From Symbiodinium natans (taxonomy: Eukaryota > Sar > Dinophyceae > Suessiales > Symbiodiniaceae), in contig CAJNDS010002299.1 in assembly GCA_905221605.1 (NCBI GenBank), positions 160,001-224,000 of the forward strand: a stretch of 64,000 nt of DNA, in the 5' to 3' direction. Made by a program: the position numbers and the translations under genes. This document shows positions 33,907 through 45,477 of this stretch, piece by piece (the stretch's first letter is position 1; each line of letters begins with the position of its first letter). A model generated the notes under the pieces. The model was not told the origin of the DNA. It saw nothing but the letters and a program-made list of their open reading frames with translations, and ran no database searches.

Positions 33907-34464
33907 CTATTTGCTGGGGCCGGTTGCGGAGCGGCGACGCATGGTGACATGGTGCCTTTGAGCAGCCTGAAGCGTGCGTTCTGTCTTAGCAGGCAGAAGT
34001 TTGTTTCGACCCGAGCAGTGTTCATACAAGCAAGACAACATGATGCGGGCTGCGCCTACATGTGAGGGCAGGGCCAAAGCTGAACATGCCAGTACAACGC
34101 TTCTATTGGTGAGGGCAGTGACTGGGCAGTGTGAGGCTGAGTTCACAGAGCCATAGCACAGGATGGCAGGCCTGGTCAAACGACGCCAGCACCGCATTGA
34201 AGACCAGGGTGTTCGGCTGCACCTGTCAGTCTCGCTCCCTGCAGGTATCTCTGCGCTTGCGGATCGAGCACCTGCAGAGGAACCACTCAATGAAGTGCCC
34301 CTTGCAACCTTCCCTGAGCAGGACACCTTCATGGAAAGTCCAAGGCCCGTGCATCCAGCTTCTGAAAATGACCTCTGCTCCCACATGCGCCGTTTGCAGC
34401 CAAGCATGATGGCACTGAGCTGCAATGGGTCTGTCTCTGCAGCTGCAGCAAAAACCAGCAACAA
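33907..34464 (-). CDS. Open frame of 185 codons, unrecognised
   Basis: The minus-strand frame starts MLLVFAAAAETDPLQLSAIM and continues ALTNRSVVLACSALALPSHV before RTLQAAQRHHVTMRRRS. It is one of the longest non-repetitive open frames in the window. The plus strand is open for 108 codons across 34163-34486, so openness alone is not decisive. There is no family match. It lies just 3' of the PPR exons on the same strand and might belong to that gene. Confidence 0.35.
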   Translation of the reverse strand: MLLVFAAAAETDPLQLSAIMLGCKRRMWEQRSFSEAGCTGLGLSMKVSCSGKVARGTSLSGSSAGARSASAEIPAGSETDRCSRTPWSSMRCWRRLTRPAILCYGSVNSASHCPVTALTNRSVVLACSALALPSHVGAARIMLSCLYEHCSGRNKLLPAKTERTLQAAQRHHVTMRRRSATGPSK

Positions 34465-34699
34465 TTGCGAAGGTCAATGCAGATAAACATCGGGGCTGTG
34501 GTATCTGCTTGCTCATCTGCTTTGCACGACGGCCAGCCATGGGGCGCAGCAGGGTAATCGCAGAGTCCCACTGCACAGCCTCGCAGAAGCTCGACCGATG
34601 TGACCCTGGGAGTTCTACAGATGCTGCAGGAAAAAACAGCAGATGTGGCCATGCTTAAAGCCTTATTCGACTCCACTTCATTCAAACCCAATGATCAGC

Positions 34700-35006
34700 C
34701 TTCGAGGTTTTGCGCTGATTCCGTACCGGCTGTGAGAGTTCCGACATGCCGCGATGCCTTCCCGCAGGCTGCAATTGTCGCCGAGAGGTGGAACACGTTT
34801 AGCTCCACACCTGAAGGCCAGAGCTGTTTGACTGTCTCCGGGCCAGTCAGATAGTTTTTGTAAACCCCAAGATAGTAGATGGAAGGACTCAACGCTACTA
34901 AACCCCATGTGCGAAAAAATTGCTGCCTGTACCATCTGTCAATGCAAAGCACTCGGCCTGCTCGCTGCGCGCGGTTCAGGAGCTCCAGCGACTGCTCCCA
35001 TCCAGC
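34700..35006 (-). CDS. PPR-repeat protein fragment (two exons)
   Basis: Exon 34958-35006 (GWEQSLELLNRAQRA) and the exon starting at 34810 (GVELNVFHLSATIAACGKAS) join across a 147-nt GC-AG intron to make one pentatricopeptide repeat: helix A with W..ALELL, the turn AGVELN, and the S.TI.ACGKAS pattern of the next repeat. PPR proteins bind organelle RNA and are numerous in dinoflagellates. Only about one and a half repeats were found. Continuation towards 34.6 kb (NEVESNKALSMATSAVF) is possible. The 3' end is approximate. Confidence 0.6.
34811..34957 (-). other. GC-AG intron, 147 nt, inside a PPR repeat
   Basis: Donor GAGCAG|GCCGAG, acceptor CCTTCAG|GTGTGG. Splicing restores RAQRAGVELNVF, the canonical turn of a PPR motif. 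Confidence 0.6.
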
Positions 35007-35033
35007 CTGACCTGAGGCAGATTTCAAAAGCAG

Positions 35034-35078
35034 CCCTAAACCTAAACCCTAAACCCTAAACTCTCAACCCTAAACCCA
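35034..35078. repeat. Interstitial telomere-type repeat, CCCTAAA orientation
   Basis: Five to six CCCTAAA-like units, about 25 bp upstream of the first PPR exon. Confidence 0.85.
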
Positions 35079-35989
35079 CGTGTTACTTTTAGCCAACTTG
35101 TAGCCTGTCTTAGCAGAATCCAAAAAGGCCCCCAGGGCTGTGGCTGGCCAGGGCTCTGGTCAGCGTTGGGCCTTGCAGTGGCCTTGCCGTGTCTAAACCG
35201 GCGCAGATTTGAGGTTTATCGTCATTGGGGTCCCTGTTGGGCGACCTCTCCATAAGGTCGATAAGGGGCATGCGGAAGATTGTGAGGGGATTGGGAAGGG
35301 CTCCTGAAGGGCGGAAGTGTTGAGCTATGTGTTCCACCTCGGAAGCAGGGAGCAATCTCAATACTCTCGCCTGGCCCGGGTGTACAGCCAGCAAAAACTG
35401 CAACTGTCTTGACATGCAGCCGTGTAGACAATCGAGTCGGAGCATTACACCTGAAACCGGGCATTCCCTCGAAGCTGACACCTGATCACGTGAACCCTTC
35501 GCGCCTGCCGTGGACATCCTTCATCACACAACGCGCCACGGAGCCGAGGAAGCCACGACGCTTGGCGGGGGAACGCCATGGCGAGCTTGGCTTCAGGCGT
35601 GCGCGTTGGGGTAAGGATGCTTGGCCGTGAGCCGTGATGCCGTGAGGGGTTTGCAGCTCCAGAAGTTCGGATACACAGCGCCAGGTAATTACTTACTTAG
35701 CGAAGAATCACGGAACTATGGACAGAGCAAGTGAAAAGGAGCGGCAGTCGGAGGCACTCTCCCATGTCTTCTTGGATTCCGGGCGATGTGTGTGTGAGTG
35801 TGCGTAAGGTCAGGGTCTGACTCACAAGCAGAAGCGAGCCAGAGGAAGCGCTCTTCCGAATCAAATCACAGGCTCTCGACTTTTGTTCGCTGTGAGCTTG
35901 CATCTACACCGTCAGGAAGGCGCGTCCCGGGTTTGCCCTAGCACTATCCATGTTGATGCTCTGGGTCGAGCATTGGCCCAAACTGCCTC

Positions 35990-36200
35990 CGCGGCATTCT
36001 GAGCAAAGCATTCTTAGCAATGAAATGATCTCCGCTCCCTGCCCTTTGGAGAGCAGAACATGAATTGCTCCTGTACCTGCTCTGGCCACAGTGAGGCCAG
36101 GAGCATGCATGAGCTTGGGGAACTTTCTTTGCTTCAAGGCAACGAATTTACCCTTTTTCCGTAAGGCGTATTCAAGCAAGCTGCAGCTAGGAACCCTAAC
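35990..36200 (-). CDS. Possible exon, unrecognised
   Basis: The minus frame reads LLEYALRKKGKFVALKQRKF then PKLMHAPGLTVARAGTGAIH and GAEIISLLRMLCSE. It is protein-like with basic and hydrophobic patches and has no family match. Confidence 0.35.
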
Positions 36201-36879
36201 AACCAAAGAAACGACACAACTACGCGAGCTCCGGTGCCCGAACTTGCACCCTGTAAAGCCTAAACCACCCCCTCCGGAACAAACCCAAGGGCCCTAGACC
36301 TGTAGGACGCTCAGTGCTTCGAATGGAGCCCGAAAAAGGCAGATCTCAAAGGCCGTCATGAAAAATCGATGGCTCCAAGACGCTAAAGGCGTCACAGCTG
36401 AAAAGGCCGGAAATTTGCATCCTTCGCGGCAGATCCTGCACGAACACAAGCCTAGGCACTCAGAAGTCAAGGCTTGTAGGGTCGTTTTCTAGCACCCTCA
36501 TGAGCTTGGGCACATTCAGCCGGGGGCAAGGGCATTGGTACTGGTATGAAGACAGATTGCACGACTTTACTTGAGATGTGGGGGCAGCCACTACGCAGCA
36601 TGTGCATCACCTTTCGGTGGGCACTGCAAGTGCCTAGATCCACACGGCACCACTTCATGGTGAGCACTTGGATCCGAAGGAAGCTTGGAAGCTCGCCAGG
36701 CTGACATGGGAACCCAATGTCGGTCATGCTCCACTCTGACTATGAGGGTGCAATGCATTTGGAACTTGGATTCCCAAAGCACTTAGGCGCGCAGCTGTGC
36801 TCCAAAGGGTGGACATGAACACCACAGCAGGCCTGGGACTGTGAGTTGAACACAGCACCTCCTGCTTCACATGACGTCT

Positions 36880-37088
36880 GGCACTAGAATCGCCAGAGCT
36901 TGCCTCAACTGCTCAAGAACCTGGGTTCCTGAGCTGCAGACACAGGGGTCAGGCTCAATTCTCTGCTCTTCCAGAACTGCAGCCACGTACAGCATGAGGG
37001 CAGCCGGATATGAGTGACCCCTCATTGATGCTTGCCACAGTCCTAACGCTGCAGCCTTCTTGGACTCGGCAAATTCGTAAGATAACAT
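36880..37088 (-). CDS. Helical exon, PPR/TPR-like
   Basis: The minus strand reads LSYEFAESKKAAALGLWQAS, MRGHSYPAALMLYVAAVLEE and RIEPDPCVCSSGTQVLEQL. Paired amphipathic helices around a P-D turn resemble a PPR or TPR unit, but no repeat is complete. It is about 0.7 kb 3' of the ubiquitin-like exon on the same strand. Confidence 0.4.
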
Positions 37089-37795
37089 AGCCAGCTAAGA
37101 TATTCTAGTGTTCTTAAGGGAGGGGTGGGGGGTTCAACATGTTCAACTTAAGCCTAAGTTTCTCAAGCCCTTCCTTGAAGACTTGAAGACCCTACTACAA
37201 CATCTCGAACAGGTGGTCACAGAACTTCCGAGCGTTGACAAGGCAGGCGTCAACAGGTCCAATGTCTGCATGACGGCATCTCCTCCAACGCCAAACCAAG
37301 CCTTGGCCGCATCATACCTCGCAGAGAGCCCAGTACCCTTTAAGGAATAAGTATGCCGTAAAGCTGTTCTCTAGGCACGAGCTAAAGTACAACAGTGCGA
37401 CCTCGGCTGCACGTGGCCACGGGGCCGTGCTTCATGTTTGCATCTGCGTAAGTTCTGTTTGCGCTTGTCTTGGTTGGCCAATTGTGGCCGGCAAGCCTCC
37501 TTCGGGCCTAAGCGTTTGCTGCTCCCATCCACACATCCGTCACCACATCCACTAGAAGCACCCGACAATCTTTCAGACAAGAGAGGCAGGCCCAAGCGCG
37601 CAGGGGAAAGGTGCAGATGAGGCCGCTTGTTTGACTCTTGGACTCTTGGACCTCGCATGTAGCCGGCCCTGTCGATTTCTTGGCCCACCAAATCCCACAT
37701 TTGGACAGTTGGGGGAGGACGGGGCTTGCACCTTTGTCCACTTCCAACTTGCACGGTCAGTGTATGACCATGACATGCACACTCGAAAGATTTAC

Positions 37796-37880
37796 CTTCT
37801 GGCCTGCGCACATGATCCGCTGTTGATTAGGTATGGCAGGCAGACCTACACTGTGGAGCTTCTGAACGTCTACATGCAGC
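37796..37880 (-). CDS. Ubiquitin-like domain exon
   Basis: An 85-nt exon with acceptor CCTCAG|G and donor AAG|GTAAAT reads LHVDVQKLHSVGLPAIPNQQ then RIMCAGQK. This matches the central ubiquitin segment (..K......GIP..QQRLI..G..L), that is, helix 1, the loop and beta 3. The two flanking parts of the domain must lie in other exons, which were not identified with confidence. Possible parents include ubiquitin-domain shuttles or splicing factor 3A-type proteins; the parent is not known. Confidence 0.5.
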
Positions 37881-38889
37881 CTGAGGACACCAGAAATGTC
37901 AACGCAATACCCGGCGAGTAAATCAGAACTCGCGCCCCAACACCTCAGCTTGAAATGAATGCTGCTCTTCTCCACATCGTGGTCGCACATTGTCCTGCAG
38001 AACGTCTGGCGCTCGTTTGGAGCGCTGCTAAACTAAGTGCAGGTGCCGCGAAAAAGCTTGTCCAGGCTGGGAATTTCGTCGCCTGCTCCTGTCGGTCTTC
38101 TCAAGTCTTGGAGCGAGTGGTTATTGACTTTACATTCTGCCTCCAGTGATTTTCATACAGCCCGGGTCTGTAAGTCTTGGCCACACCTATGAGACCTAAC
38201 AATGACAAGCTTCGTATGGATAGTCGGGGCACTTTAGATGAAGCCTGTCGCCAAGTGCGCTCAGGATACTTACGGTTTTCACTCACACGCTGGCAGGAAA
38301 TCTCGCTGGCTAGGACCGAGCAAGGGCCTCCAGTTGTCCGCAGGGCAAAGAGAGTGTCGATAGGATGCCTGCAACAAAAACAGCCTTTGTGGTTTTGTAC
38401 TGGGGTTCGATGGGAACCTAACCTCCCAACCGAAGGGAACGTTGCACCACCGGGGTTTTCAGTTCAGGGTTGGGACTTGGGCCCACTTGCAAGCCTGCAA
38501 CTTGAACTGCAGATGCTCCCCCCATGGCTCGAACGTAATTAGTCCATTTGCGCTTTAAACTTTGAGATTTCAGAGCCTGCTGCCCCCAAATAGGAACGAC
38601 ACTATCTACACTTCACTTCAAGCCGGAGAGGGGGAAGGGGCAGTGCATTTTGTATGCTCGGAGCCAGGTGTATCTTTATCCGCGCCTGAGCAACCTGCCC
38701 AGTTCAGAACAAAACAATGCTGAAGGCTCACCCCTATACCAGCATGGCAACCTTCAGCTGTAAGCAACGGGCTGTGAGGATCTCACAACGCCCCCGCCCA
38801 GTGGCACTCAGGGTGTGGCCCTACCGCCCAACTCCCCCAAACCCGGAAGAACCTCACCCCTCCAAATGCTACTACTACCACCAAAGCCA

Positions 38890-41229
38890 GCCCTCAGGCT
38901 TTGAGGGAAGCCCCCTTTGAAAGCAGCCGAGGAGCGAAGTGATGGCCCCCAAGGCACCAGCCACGGCTCCGCAGCCGCATGCGACGACCAGGGACTGAGC
39001 CTCCCCCACAAGCAGAACAAGTATGGGCTCTCTGAATCTAAATGATGGTCCCTTTTTTTGTTTGGGGGGGGGGGGGGTACTAGTAAGCGGCGCCCTGAAT
39101 ACTAGAAAAAAACAAACATGATTCAGAGAACTCACCATATGGGCTCTCATTGTGGTTGGGTCCATCTCGGCAGCCTCAGCAAAAGCCGGCACGACGAAGA
39201 GTATGGTTTCCTGCGGGGTGGTTGTGAGGCCATCGGATCAGGCCGACAACTGAAGCCGCTAGAAATTCTGCACTGAAAGGGCGGACGAGTGCGTGCAGGA
39301 CCCCACAGATCTTCAGCAAGGCGGCACGCAGCGAGTCGAAAACCAAGAATTTGGTCACCACGAAGGCCAGCTCCTTTCCTGATTGCCCCGGTAGTTTGAG
39401 GGCTGCCCATGGTACTGCCAATTGGAATCTCGATCTATGACATGATGCAAGGCGCATGCCATACCCAGACACAGACCGCAGATGCAGCTCGAGTCCTAAA
39501 ACATGTTCCCTCGCAGCACCCTCAGAATGCCCCCCCTGCGACTCAAGCAGCCACTAAGCAGCCAGTACTCCTCGTAAAGCTCTACAGCAGCCTGGGAAAC
39601 AACGGTCAAGTCATGCGATCAAGCCCACCAGCAAAGAAGACAAACCTCTCTGGTTTGCCCTTTTGAATTGGATCGTCGTGGCAGCTCTGCGTGTGCAACC
39701 TATACCTGTATTATGTGCTGGTCAAGAAGGCTGAGGAAAGCTTGGCAGTGAGCGCCTGTAGTGGTGCAGCTCTCTTGCAGCCTTCGTTTTTATCAAGTTT
39801 GCCCAACTCACGAAGCCCTGAGGCCCCCAACCCTGCCTTCCATGGGTTCGCCTGCACCTTCTCCCAGAGCAATGAGAGACCAAAGAAGCGGCCCTGGGGA
39901 CCTTCTTTGCCGGCCATGACTTGAGTGGTCCTTGGGGCTGGCTCTTTACAGGGGCTTGGGAGGGCTTTCAGTGGTTTGTAGTTTGTAAGGGCGCTTAGAG
40001 GTGATAAGGTTTGGGTTCTGGCGCAGAGGTTGGGCTGTATTTCTGTTAACTCGGCGTTTGGGGCTTCAGGAAGCGCAAGTTTGCACTCTATTCGGGCGCG
40101 CTGACCATGTCGTCAAAGGCCTGCACCTTCGGTTTAGGGTTGAGGGTTTAGGGCTTAGGGCAGAGCATGTTGACTTCAACCTGTCCAACAACCCACAGTC
40201 TGGAGGAAGCCTCGGAGGGCAAGGCTCCCTGATTCTGACCAGATTGATGGGGTTCCACTAAGAGCCTACACTGGCCTGCACCCTTTCCCCGATTCCCCGA
40301 GCAAGCCCACCGATCTTCAAGACTTGATCCCCAGTACCGGGCTATCTTTGAAACAAAAACGTTTTTTTCGGAAGATCAAAGTTCCAAAAATGGGCAGGCG
40401 AGGAGCAAGACCTCCCAAGGTGCTCCAGCCAACATGGTGATGAAGACGCTGGCCACGGAAGCGGCAATCTGATAGTGCCAAGGCTAGGATACATAAAAGC
40501 CAGACGAAGCTATGTACTGGCTCGATGCTCTAAACTCATCTCGGAAGCTCAAGGTACAGTTTCAAAAGCTCTTGTGCCAGAGTGTGCAAGGACAAGCGTC
40601 GATAGCCAGCAACTCGTTGAGACCAGGGAACTGTATCCTCAGAAATGCAAATCTCCCTTCCTCGCTCGCCCTCTTTCCGGTGCTTCCTTACCCTTCCCTC
40701 CCCTGCTTCCCTCCACTCTATGTCCATCCACCCTCTGGACCTCCTGGCGTATGCAGAGCTAGCGCGAGCCACGCGGCACCAGCTCCCTGGACAGGAACTC
40801 CTGTCACACCAACTGCGTCAAACTACGTTGCAGTACGTTTCTTTCTTGGGGGTTTTCACCTGGGCTCCTTGACTCCGAAGCTAAAGAAGCCGAAAACGAC
40901 GGCGTAGATGGCAACCACATCCTGAAAGAGGGGAGGCCAGCACACCACTGCACCGCACTTACTACGAGTAGCTGACCTCATTGCCCACACGTTCCGACCG
41001 ACTCTGCAGGCAAGAGACCACAGCTTTGTAGAACGAAACCGCCGGCTGTGTCCTCGAAAGCAGTGTGTTTATTTGATACCTATCTAGGTGAGGATGTGTG
41101 TGGACTTGAGCGACCTGCAATGAAAGAAAACATATCTAAAGATCTCAGCAACACCCCGGAGATGCAGGCCAGGGTCTTGAAGTCTTTTGAGCGCCCACGG
41201 TCTTTCAAGAAATGTGCTTCAACAAAACC
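38890..41229 (-). CDS. Multi-exon membrane protein, unrecognised family
   Basis: The minus-strand exons follow in order. About 41117-41229 (GFVEAHFLKDRGRSKDFKTL, weaker). 40860-40921 (DVVAIYAVVFGFFSFGVKEP, acceptor TTTCAG|G, donor AG|GTGAAA). 40412-40468 (IAASVASVFITMLAGAPWE, donor GTCTTG). About 39530-39591 (AAVELYEEYWLLSGCLS, acceptor TTTCCCAG|G). About 39260-39378 (KELAFVVTKFLVFDSLRAAL then LKICGVLHALVRPFSAEFLA). 39136-39210 (ETILFVVPAFAEAAEMDPTT, donor GTGAGT). About 38895-39030 (EPILVLLVGEAQSLVVACGC then GAVAGALGAITSLLGCF). At least four hydrophobic segments imply an integral membrane protein. Not all phases have been reconciled, so an exon may be missing between 40.4 and 39.6 kb. A start codon and family were not identified. 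Confidence 0.55.
39063..39077. repeat. Poly-G tract
   Basis: G14-15 preceded by T7, in an intron of the membrane-protein gene. Confidence 0.85.
40131..40160. repeat. Degenerate TTTAGGG tract
   Basis: TTTAGGG units with TTGAGGG and CTTAGGG variants, in an intron of the membrane-protein gene. Confidence 0.75.
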
Positions 41230-41586
41230 CTGCAAATAATCTAGGTTTTGTCACTGCTGAGGGTCGCCTGGTGCATTGAGGCATGAGCCTGGCCTCTTGA
41301 GGTCGAACGACGTGCGCTGGTCCAAAGTGGAGGGACGAGCTCACGCCATCATGCTTGGTTGGACCCTCACGTGAGTGCGAGCACTTGCAGGCACCACGTC
41401 AGTACGGCCAAGTTCTTGTCTAATTAGTCGCAGTAAAGGTCTGAGTGCCCCCGTTGTGCGCCGCCTACAGGCTCCAGGCCAGGCTGTTTTTGGCCTTGAT
41501 GGGATGATGAGATATGATGCGTTCCTCACACACGTCATCCATGTGCGCGATGCTCGAGAAACGGTCCCCTCAGGCCGATCCATCGG

Positions 41587-41964
41587 CTATGGCTCGTTGT
41601 CCTTTTGCATCTCATTTCTCATGTTGTCTCTCATGCCTCTCCATTTTAGGAGGAGGGGAGGCGCGTGCCTCAACTTGCTAAGCCGTCGAATAAGCCCGAC
41701 ACGTCCAATGCTCGGCCAGGCGGCGCCGCGATCTCCTTTACAGCAGCGCCGAGGTCGCCACCACCGAGGTCGGGGTTCGTCTGCATGCGTACCTACTCGA
41801 AGAAAATCCAGCTTACCGGCAATGAACCTCAAACGCGCAAAGTCACGGAGGAGCAGGTTTGATTGTTGCCAAGGATGCTGAGCATCGGGTTCATAATTTG
41901 GGCTGGGTCTGGTGGACCCGCACTGGCCAGTTTGACCGGCGAGGTGTTGCCACCTGCCTAGCAT
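41587..41964 (-). CDS. Open frame of 125 codons, strand uncertain
   Basis: The minus frame reads NLLLRDFARLRFIAGKLDFL then RVGTHADEPRPRW. The plus strand is open for 168 codons over 41375-41881. Neither shows a known domain and only one, if any, is real. It lies upstream of the membrane-protein gene. Confidence 0.25.
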   Translation of the reverse strand: MLGRWQHLAGQTGQCGSTRPSPNYEPDAQHPWQQSNLLLRDFARLRFIAGKLDFLRVGTHADEPRPRWWRPRRCCKGDRGAAWPSIGRVGLIRRLSKLRHAPPLLLKWRGMRDNMRNEMQKDNEP

Positions 41965-42525
41965 GGTTACCGGGGTGGGGGCTGACGGCAGCCTGGGCTC
42001 GGGTTGACCACACAGTGTACGAGCACAAACATGCTGGCCTTCACGTTCTGAATGGGCAGGAAGAGCAAAGCCCTGCCCAGCGTTGACTCACCGTGACTGG
42101 AACAGTGCAAAACCCTTGAAGTGGAAGCGTTCCGAAGTGCTTGGCCATACGGGTGCACTCAGCATCTGTCTTTGCAAGGCACCTTTGCGTTCCTTTGCAG
42201 GGCTAACCTGCCTGATAAGCGATGCCGTTGCTCCAGCAGCCATGAGCCGAAGGAAGTCGCCCACCTCGTGATTTCAGTGTTATCAGAGGACCCAAGACCA
42301 CTTTAAATCCAGGACTGTTACGACTTTTTGGGCTCCCCTGAGTCTGTGGTACACTGGGAGTGTCTGGATATCCCTGGCGCCTCCAGGCGCCTTTCACGCT
42401 CCAGAGGTGAAAGGCCTCGGGAAGAGAAAGCGAGGACTTGGAGCTGCGAAAAAGGGAGGCCTGGCAACTTGGCAACCACTAGAATGCACCAAAAGCGCAG
42501 CCCACCGTCCATCCATCTAATCGAT

Positions 42526-42565
42526 CTCTCTCTTTCTCTCTCTATATATATATATATATATAAGA
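42526..42565. repeat. (TC)n-(TA)n microsatellite
   Basis: A CT tract followed by a TA tract on the plus strand. No gene is visible over 42.0-42.7 kb. Confidence 0.85.
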
Positions 42566-42722
42566 GATTGTATTTACTCATATATACACAGATGTATCTA
42601 AATATGCCCATGTAGATTCCCCATTCTTCATGACATCTCTCGGGCACGTGCCCACAGGGCCGTAGGTTGAGTCAAACCTCCAGCCATGCACTTTTCAACA
42701 ACTGCCGCGCCGAAGTACTCAC

Positions 42723-43738
42723 CCTGCAACGCACGCAGCTGAGGGCGTAACTCTGCAAAGACAAAGCTTGCGCGAAATCGATCAAGCTGCCTGACGATGC
42801 AGGGAGGGAGGCAAGACGAGGCTTGGGTTTAACTAGGCCCTCTCTGGGCATGGAGGGCCTCTTCTCAACAAAACCTAAGAAGAAACCTTCGACGTTTGTA
42901 TAGCCTCTTCTCATTCCCTGATCATTCTACGAGTGTTTTAAACGCAGAATAACAAACTTGTAAAAATTCTCAGTACCTTTGAAAACTTCTTGGAGGGTTG
43001 ATGCAAGGTGCTTCTTTTGGGTAATTGCAATCATTTGTAGACGAGTTTGCCGGGCGCACGCTAAACCTTCGAATTTAACATCAGCCCCGTCTCCCCTCTC
43101 CCTCTCCCCCACCCTCTCCCCCACACTCCCCCCCTGGAGCGGGGGGGGGGGGGGGTAGCAACTAAAGGAGGTCTCCACGGAGCTTCAGCTGTTGGAGGTG
43201 CAACATACTACACGAGCTTCCGTATTAATTAAAGTGCTTGCAACATCTTCTTGTTTTTACCCACCTCCGAGGCCCTGCGCGCCTCTTGCCCCCGAAGACT
43301 TCATCCAGGCGTTGCTCCTCCTCAAGGGGCGTCGGGTCCGGAGTCAACGGAAGCGCCTGATCAGGCACCTGGGCGCACGGGGATCCCAGTAAGGCGAACG
43401 CGCGCTCAGATTCCACTTCTGCAGAGCCGACGCTGAAAGAGCAGCTTTGAGTTGCATTCACATCTGTGGAGTTCCAGACCCTCGACTTTATGCTTAGAAG
43501 CCCTGGTTCCAAGAACTGTGATGACATGACGGGGCCGCGGCTAAGCGCCCAAGCTTTTTGCTGTAGGACGGCAGCAAGAACCTTTGGTGCAGGTGTAGGC
43601 TTGGGGTCGAAGGATCCCCTTGGGCCTTAGCCGCACATTGGGATATGTACAGGATCTATGCATCTGCCAGGCAGTCGGCCCTATCGGCCCTAACAGCAGG
43701 CTGGCTGCGACTAGCAAACAGGACCTGAAGAAGACCAT
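42723..43738 (-). CDS. Secreted or membrane-targeted protein, at least four exons
   Basis: A start at 43738 gives MVFFRSCLLVAASLLLGPIG followed by PTAWQ, a typical signal peptide. The mature start is QMHRSCTYPNVRLRPKG. Next comes about 43265-43440 (AEVESERAFALLGSP, then DPTPLEEEQRLDEVFGGKRR, donor GTGGGT), then 42977 to about 43080 (ADVKFEGLACARQTRLQMIA then KKHLASTLQEVFK, donor GTACTG), then 42723-42790 (QLDRFRASFVFAELRPQLRA, donor GTGAGT). The signal peptide implies entry into the secretory route, or into the plastid if a transit peptide follows. The family is not recognised. Membership of all four exons in one gene is inferred from strand, order and spacing. Confidence 0.5.
43141..43155. 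repeat. Poly-G tract
   Basis: G15 run in an intron of the signal-peptide gene, preceded by CT-rich sequence. Confidence 0.85.
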
Positions 43739-44375
43739 CGTGATGTGAGGCGAAGCAGGTCCATGCGGAACCGCAACCAAGAAAGTATCACGTAGCGGGC
43801 TCCCAAACAACCCCTCACATCTGCGAAGCTGCACTTGGGGCTTAGGCTTATTGCATGGTTCAGGGGTCCACGACACACGGCCCTCTGCTTTGTAGCAAAG
43901 TAGCGATGGGAGGAGGTTGGTCAGCTTGCCTCATGGTGCTTGGTTTGTCCAGTATGACACGCCCTGTCACATTGTCACTGAATTGTCACAAGCATCCTGC
44001 AAATGCGCACATGGCAAAGCTGTCATGCGGATGACATGAGGTTATATGTCTAAACTACGCCGCAGCCAGAAATCCACTTCCGACGGGGCTGCAAGACCTG
44101 AATGCTTCTGAGTTTCTTTTCAAGCCGGCAGCCTGCAAGTCACTGTAGTCATCTGTGAGGAGTTTGCATGGGTAGGGAGAGGGGGAGGGGGCAGCGGGAG
44201 AGTCTCTCTCACAATGTACGACATGCGCATACCCGCTCACCGACATCCAACTACATGGACAAGCACCGGACAAATACCTTCCTTGCGGGTTCACTTCCAG
44301 CGTGGTCACTTGTTTTGCAAAATGCTGGTTTCGCCTATGCAGGAGTGCAGAAGGTGTTCTTGTGGCCTTTTTTTT

Positions 44376-44394
44376 TTTGGAGGGGGGGGGGGGG
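44376..44394. repeat. Poly-T/poly-G tract
   Basis: T10 followed within a few bases by a G-rich run of about 17. Open frames across 44.05-45.03 kb on the minus strand are long but lack convincing protein features. Confidence 0.8.
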
Positions 44395-45109
44395 GGCAGG
44401 TTTTTGAAGGCCACTTGGTCAGACATATTGATGTGAAAAATCTTCGTGTAATGATAATATTGCTTCGCTGTCGCTTTGACTTGAGGCAAGGAGATCTTGT
44501 CAGACTCTGCTACAGCTTGAAAACCAAACAGTTCCAACCCTCCTACATCCTTTAGGGCCCAAGCCCAAGGCTAAGCTAAACTCTGTAAATCAGAAGCCCT
44601 TTCAATCCTAAACACTTTTGCATTTTACACCCCTGGCACCCTCTAAAGCTACGTTCGCAAACCCTCATGAACAGAAGCCGAGTTTTGTTTCTGGGAATGA
44701 AGCTTGTGGATATAAATTGTGTGTTGTGCATTTTACATGCTTTGACACACGTTGTTTTTTTGATGATGGGCTTGAGGGCGAAGGGCTTCCGATTAAACGT
44801 TGATACTACTCCACCCCCCCTCCCCCTCCCCCTGAGGCAGATCGCAGCCAAACACAACAAGGAACAAAACGCAAGACTCGAAGGAACAACGGAAACTATA
44901 GCCCTGAGAGGTGTCTGCTGCGGCACATGTCCGGAAACACTGTGAATATGAAGGTATTCAGCACTTTTTCGCAGTGGAAGGTCCATGACAAGGACCGTGA
45001 CGAAACAGCAATAGTGTAAATCCCCACGTTGCAACCGAGCCCCCCTGTAGCATCTTGCTCATACCCATCGACTTCGGGTGCTCCCTGAAGACGTCAAGTC
45101 CTTCAAGTC

Positions 45110-45415
45110 TTGGGCCCCCGCCAGCTCTGTCCCCCGGTCTGCGTTGCTCGCGCGGAAGGGCGCAGACACTCGCACAGTGAAATTCGGTGCCCGAAGCATC
45201 TGAATACCTGCCTCAGAAGAGTTGCAAAGAAGGCAGCAGAAGGTGCAAACCCTTGCAAGTACGTTACAAGGAGCTTTTCTTTGCAACAGCTCATTGCATG
45301 ATTGCTGCTTTAAGCCCGTGGTTTGAAGGATCTGTGAGGAGGCTTCACGTTGGGCTGCCGCCAAAACCTGTGCCCGGGCGAAGACGCTATCCTGTTTGTC
45401 TTCTGCCCTTGACAC
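45110..45415 (-). CDS. Open exon of about 100 codons, unrecognised
   Basis: The minus frame starts with an ATG, MSRAEDKQDSVFARAQVLAA, then AQREASSQILQTTGLKQQSC, a strongly helical segment, and APNFTVRVSAPFRASNADRG. The composition and absence of repeats argue for coding. No family is recognised, and splice ends were not determined. Confidence 0.4.
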
Positions 45416-45477
45416 GATGAGTCAACAGTGTCGGTCCATCAGTGAGGTTCCCTTAAGCTGAAAGGACCTACTATAGG

